From the NCBI GenBank assembly GCA_034927345.1, contig JAYFQE010000014.1:124001-188000 (forward strand): a stretch of DNA of 64,000 nt. Direction: 5' to 3'. The notes beneath the pieces were generated by a model. It saw nothing but the letters and a program-made list of their open reading frames with translations. It was not told where the DNA came from and searched no databases. The position numbers and the translations under genes were made by a program. This document shows, piece by piece, positions 62,199 to 64,000 of this stretch. This DNA comes from JAYFQE01 sp034927345 (lineage in GTDB: Bacteria; Bacillota; Clostridia; Saccharofermentanales; UBA5734). Every line of letters starts with the position of its first letter. The first letter of the stretch is position 1.

Positions 62199-63098
62199 TT
62201 ACTCAATCCCCAAGAATTTAGCCGCGTTATCCCGGGCGATTTTCCAGAAGACCGTGTCGCTGATTCTCTTCTCCTTGCGCCAGGTTATCATCAGCTCGGG
62301 CAAGGGTACAGGCATGGCCGGAAAACACATATCCGTGCCAAAAAACAACCGGTCCTGGAACTCTTCCATAAACCGGGGACCATATTCGTCATCCCGGGCG
62401 AAAGCATTATAAGCCGTAAAATCAGAAAGATCACCATACAAGTTGGGATATCTGCGGAATAATTTAGGGACAACACCCTCCTCAACGATTCTTCCCGTCG
62501 GCAGACGGCCTATTTGCCGGCCTTTTAAATCAAACAGGAAGCTCCGTTCCCCCGGTGTTTCCAGTTTGCCGATTTCCGACCAGAATACCGGACCATGGCC
62601 AAACAGGATTAAATTTGGAAATCTCTGCAGGGTATGTTCGAGCTGGGGCAGACCAGGATCATCATAAAGCCCGAAATCTCCGGTCAGCTGGTCGGAACCG
62701 TCGAATATGACCGGCAATCCCACATTTTCGGCATGCCTGAACAGATTTTGAACTAAAGGATGCATAACCGGGAGATTGGGCATCACTTCACCGATGCCTT
62801 TACAACCCAGGTCGCGATAATGAATCAGCAATTTCTCAAACGGCGCATCCGGCGAATTTGTCAGAGACCTCGGATCGATATTGCAAAACGGAATGAGCCG
62901 GTCGGGAAATTGAGCAGCCATATCCAGAATATCTTCGTTAGTCTGAGGAAGATAAATCTCCGGGCTGACGATCGGCAGCAGAACGCCTTTCTCGATATCG
63001 AGCTCGTCATAGCGTTTAACCAATTCTTCCGCTGTACAAAAATCACAGATTCCCGGAATTGTTTTTCTGTAAGCATGAGCATGAATGTCAATAAACAT
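62199..63098 (-). CDS. Amidohydrolase family 2 (TIM-barrel metal hydrolase)
   Basis: 299 residues. MFIDIHAHAY gives the first-strand HxH metal ligands; FGHGP and FFGTDMCFPA supply the later His and Asp, and the end, RDNAAKFLGIE, is the usual ACMSD-like tail (NA-x-x-LGI). Could be a hydrolase or decarboxylase. Lies 25 bp downstream of the AAC(3)-like gene and converges on the PocR regulator. Confidence 0.85.
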   Translation of the reverse strand: MFIDIHAHAYRKTIPGICDFCTAEELVKRYDELDIEKGVLLPIVSPEIYLPQTNEDILDMAAQFPDRLIPFCNIDPRSLTNSPDAPFEKLLIHYRDLGCKGIGEVMPNLPVMHPLVQNLFRHAENVGLPVIFDGSDQLTGDFGLYDDPGLPQLEHTLQRFPNLILFGHGPVFWSEIGKLETPGERSFLFDLKGRQIGRLPTGRIVEEGVVPKLFRRYPNLYGDLSDFTAYNAFARDDEYGPRFMEEFQDRLFFGTDMCFPAMPVPLPELMITWRKEKRISDTVFWKIARDNAAKFLGIE

Positions 63099-63123
63099 AT
63101 TACACCTCGTCCTGCATCTATAT

Positions 63124-63972
63124 TTATTTGATTGAGTATTTCCTTAGCCATTCCAGACAATCAGGCGAAAACCACGTGTCTGGATTTCGCTTGCATTCAC
63201 GATAAACGATATCGGCAAAATCATCCGCCTTAAAACTGGTGAATAGCGAATGGCCGCATTGAGCGTAGGATATCAGGTCATTTCCTTTTAGCAACACATC
63301 CATCTGATCCGAATTAAGGAAAGGCCAGACACCGGCGGTTTGGAAACGACGAATCTCGGACATGGCCCGGCATCTTTGACCTATATCCCGGATGGACTGG
63401 CAATAAGATTCCATCAGGCCATATTCGACAAAATGCTTGAATGTGTTATACCGCGTACCGACCCCGAGGAAAGCGATCCGGGCGCCATATAAATACATTT
63501 TCTGCCAGGGCGATGAATAAGAAAAGCAATAATCGCCGAACGGGCCCATGCGGGGTCCATACGATGAATGCTCATGGGTCAGCTCAACCGCCCGGCTTCC
63601 CCAGGCCGCCACCGAATGAGTCGCCTGATCGCTTCGCACGCTGTCGGGCAAGAGCCTGAATGTCTCCGATATCAACCCGACATCGGACGGTGATGTATTA
63701 ATATCCCAATTTTCATAGGCGTGGGCAAAATCGCGCTGCACCAACGTGGGGAAGACAACCGTGCCCTGAGCCGTTACCGCTTCTTTGGCCGCGTTGATTA
63801 CGGTGAGCGGTCCGCCGATAACCGTTCCAAAGCTCTTCAGGGATGAATGGATCAGCAGGATATCGCCCGGAACAATGCCGATATCGGTAAATGCTTTAAC
63901 AATATCCTCCTGGGAAACCTGTGGTAATTCTGATGAATGAATATCGGCTGAATCGCTTTTCTCAGGAAGCAT
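63124..63972 (-). CDS. AAC(3)-family N-acetyltransferase-like protein
   Basis: 282 residues. ILLIHSSLKSFG and RSDQATHSVAAWG are landmarks of the AAC(3)/antibiotic_NAT fold, with the central FLGVGTRYNTFKHFVEY. ATG 63972 has a GAGGGGGGG ribosome site nine bases upstream; the in-frame ATG at 63981 is too close to it. Many members of this family in non-producers are not resistance enzymes and may acetylate amino sugars. It appears to be cotranscribed with the amidohydrolase. The upstream context is cut by the window edge. Confidence 0.85.
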   Translation of the reverse strand: MLPEKSDSADIHSSELPQVSQEDIVKAFTDIGIVPGDILLIHSSLKSFGTVIGGPLTVINAAKEAVTAQGTVVFPTLVQRDFAHAYENWDINTSPSDVGLISETFRLLPDSVRSDQATHSVAAWGSRAVELTHEHSSYGPRMGPFGDYCFSYSSPWQKMYLYGARIAFLGVGTRYNTFKHFVEYGLMESYCQSIRDIGQRCRAMSEIRRFQTAGVWPFLNSDQMDVLLKGNDLISYAQCGHSLFTSFKADDFADIVYRECKRNPDTWFSPDCLEWLRKYSIK

Positions 63973-64000
63973 CCGACACATCCCCCCCTCTTATTTTATC

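Noticed and set aside
63124..63972. Aminoglycoside resistance gene
   Set aside because: The AAC(3) fold is clear, but the family includes many non-resistance members, and the sugar-metabolic context gives no support for resistance.
1..64000. tRNA, rRNA, CRISPR, insertion sequences, prophage
   Set aside because: I read through the intergenic regions and found no tRNA-like cloverleaf, rRNA stretch, spaced repeat array, transposase or phage gene.

Overview
The window reads as a chromosomal segment of an anaerobic Bacillota (Firmicutes), most likely a Clostridia-type organism. The grounds are: a tryptophan T-box leader, strong GGAGG-type ribosome binding sites on almost every gene, the [FeFe]-hydrogenase maturase HydF, a membrane-anchored cohesin protein next to a dockerin protein, and many sugar-catabolic genes. 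Base composition is roughly 53-57% GC by eye, with one sharp AT-rich island at about 18325-18970. I saw no rRNA, tRNA, CRISPR array, insertion sequence or prophage. About 51 protein genes are supported, packed tightly and often overlapping by 4 to 71 bp.

Layout. 1-3976: a leftward CapA / esterase / Gfo-Idh operon with a divergent AraC regulator. 4103-6120: an NAD-dependent epimerase and, convergent, a divergent MraY-like transferase. 6386-11010: promoter, Trp T-box, tryptophan ABC importer (trpXYZ) and TrpB2, ended by a terminator. 11080-12690: prfC. 12706-28792: a long leftward series of thrC, a TPR membrane protein, folC, the cohesin protein, a dockerin glucosaminidase, a second membrane glucosaminidase, yfbR, a dGTPase, pcrA and hpf. 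28950-35633: GT2 glycosyltransferase and OPT transporter, cdd, GH36 alpha-galactosidase coupled to a MATE transporter. 35590-41564: HAD phosphatase, two-component system and a divergent ABC-2 exporter. 41591-44583: GNAT, an orphan UroD-like methyltransferase and hydF. 44513-49055: a LacI-controlled GH38 / lacI / lyxose (mannose) isomerase operon. 49276-51541: TetR regulator, plsC and a GT4 glycosyltransferase. 51571-54275: a divergent pair of radical-SAM-fold proteins, one intact and one lacking its cluster cysteines. 54357-56984: MgtA. 57019-63972: a ketose catabolic set (isomerase, class II aldolase, FGGY kinase) with a PocR-AraC regulator, an amidohydrolase and an AAC(3)-like acetyltransferase.

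The most unusual observations are two. First, the cohesin module of one gene and the dockerin module of the gene before it form a single contiguous AT-rich block (about 34.5% GC by hand count over 600 bp) that spans the gene junction inside GC-rich surroundings, as if a docking pair had been acquired in one piece and grafted onto local cell-wall hydrolases. Second, an active radical SAM/SPASM protein is divergently paired with a co-linear homologue in which all three cluster cysteines are gone. Both were read directly from the sequence. Their functions are inference.
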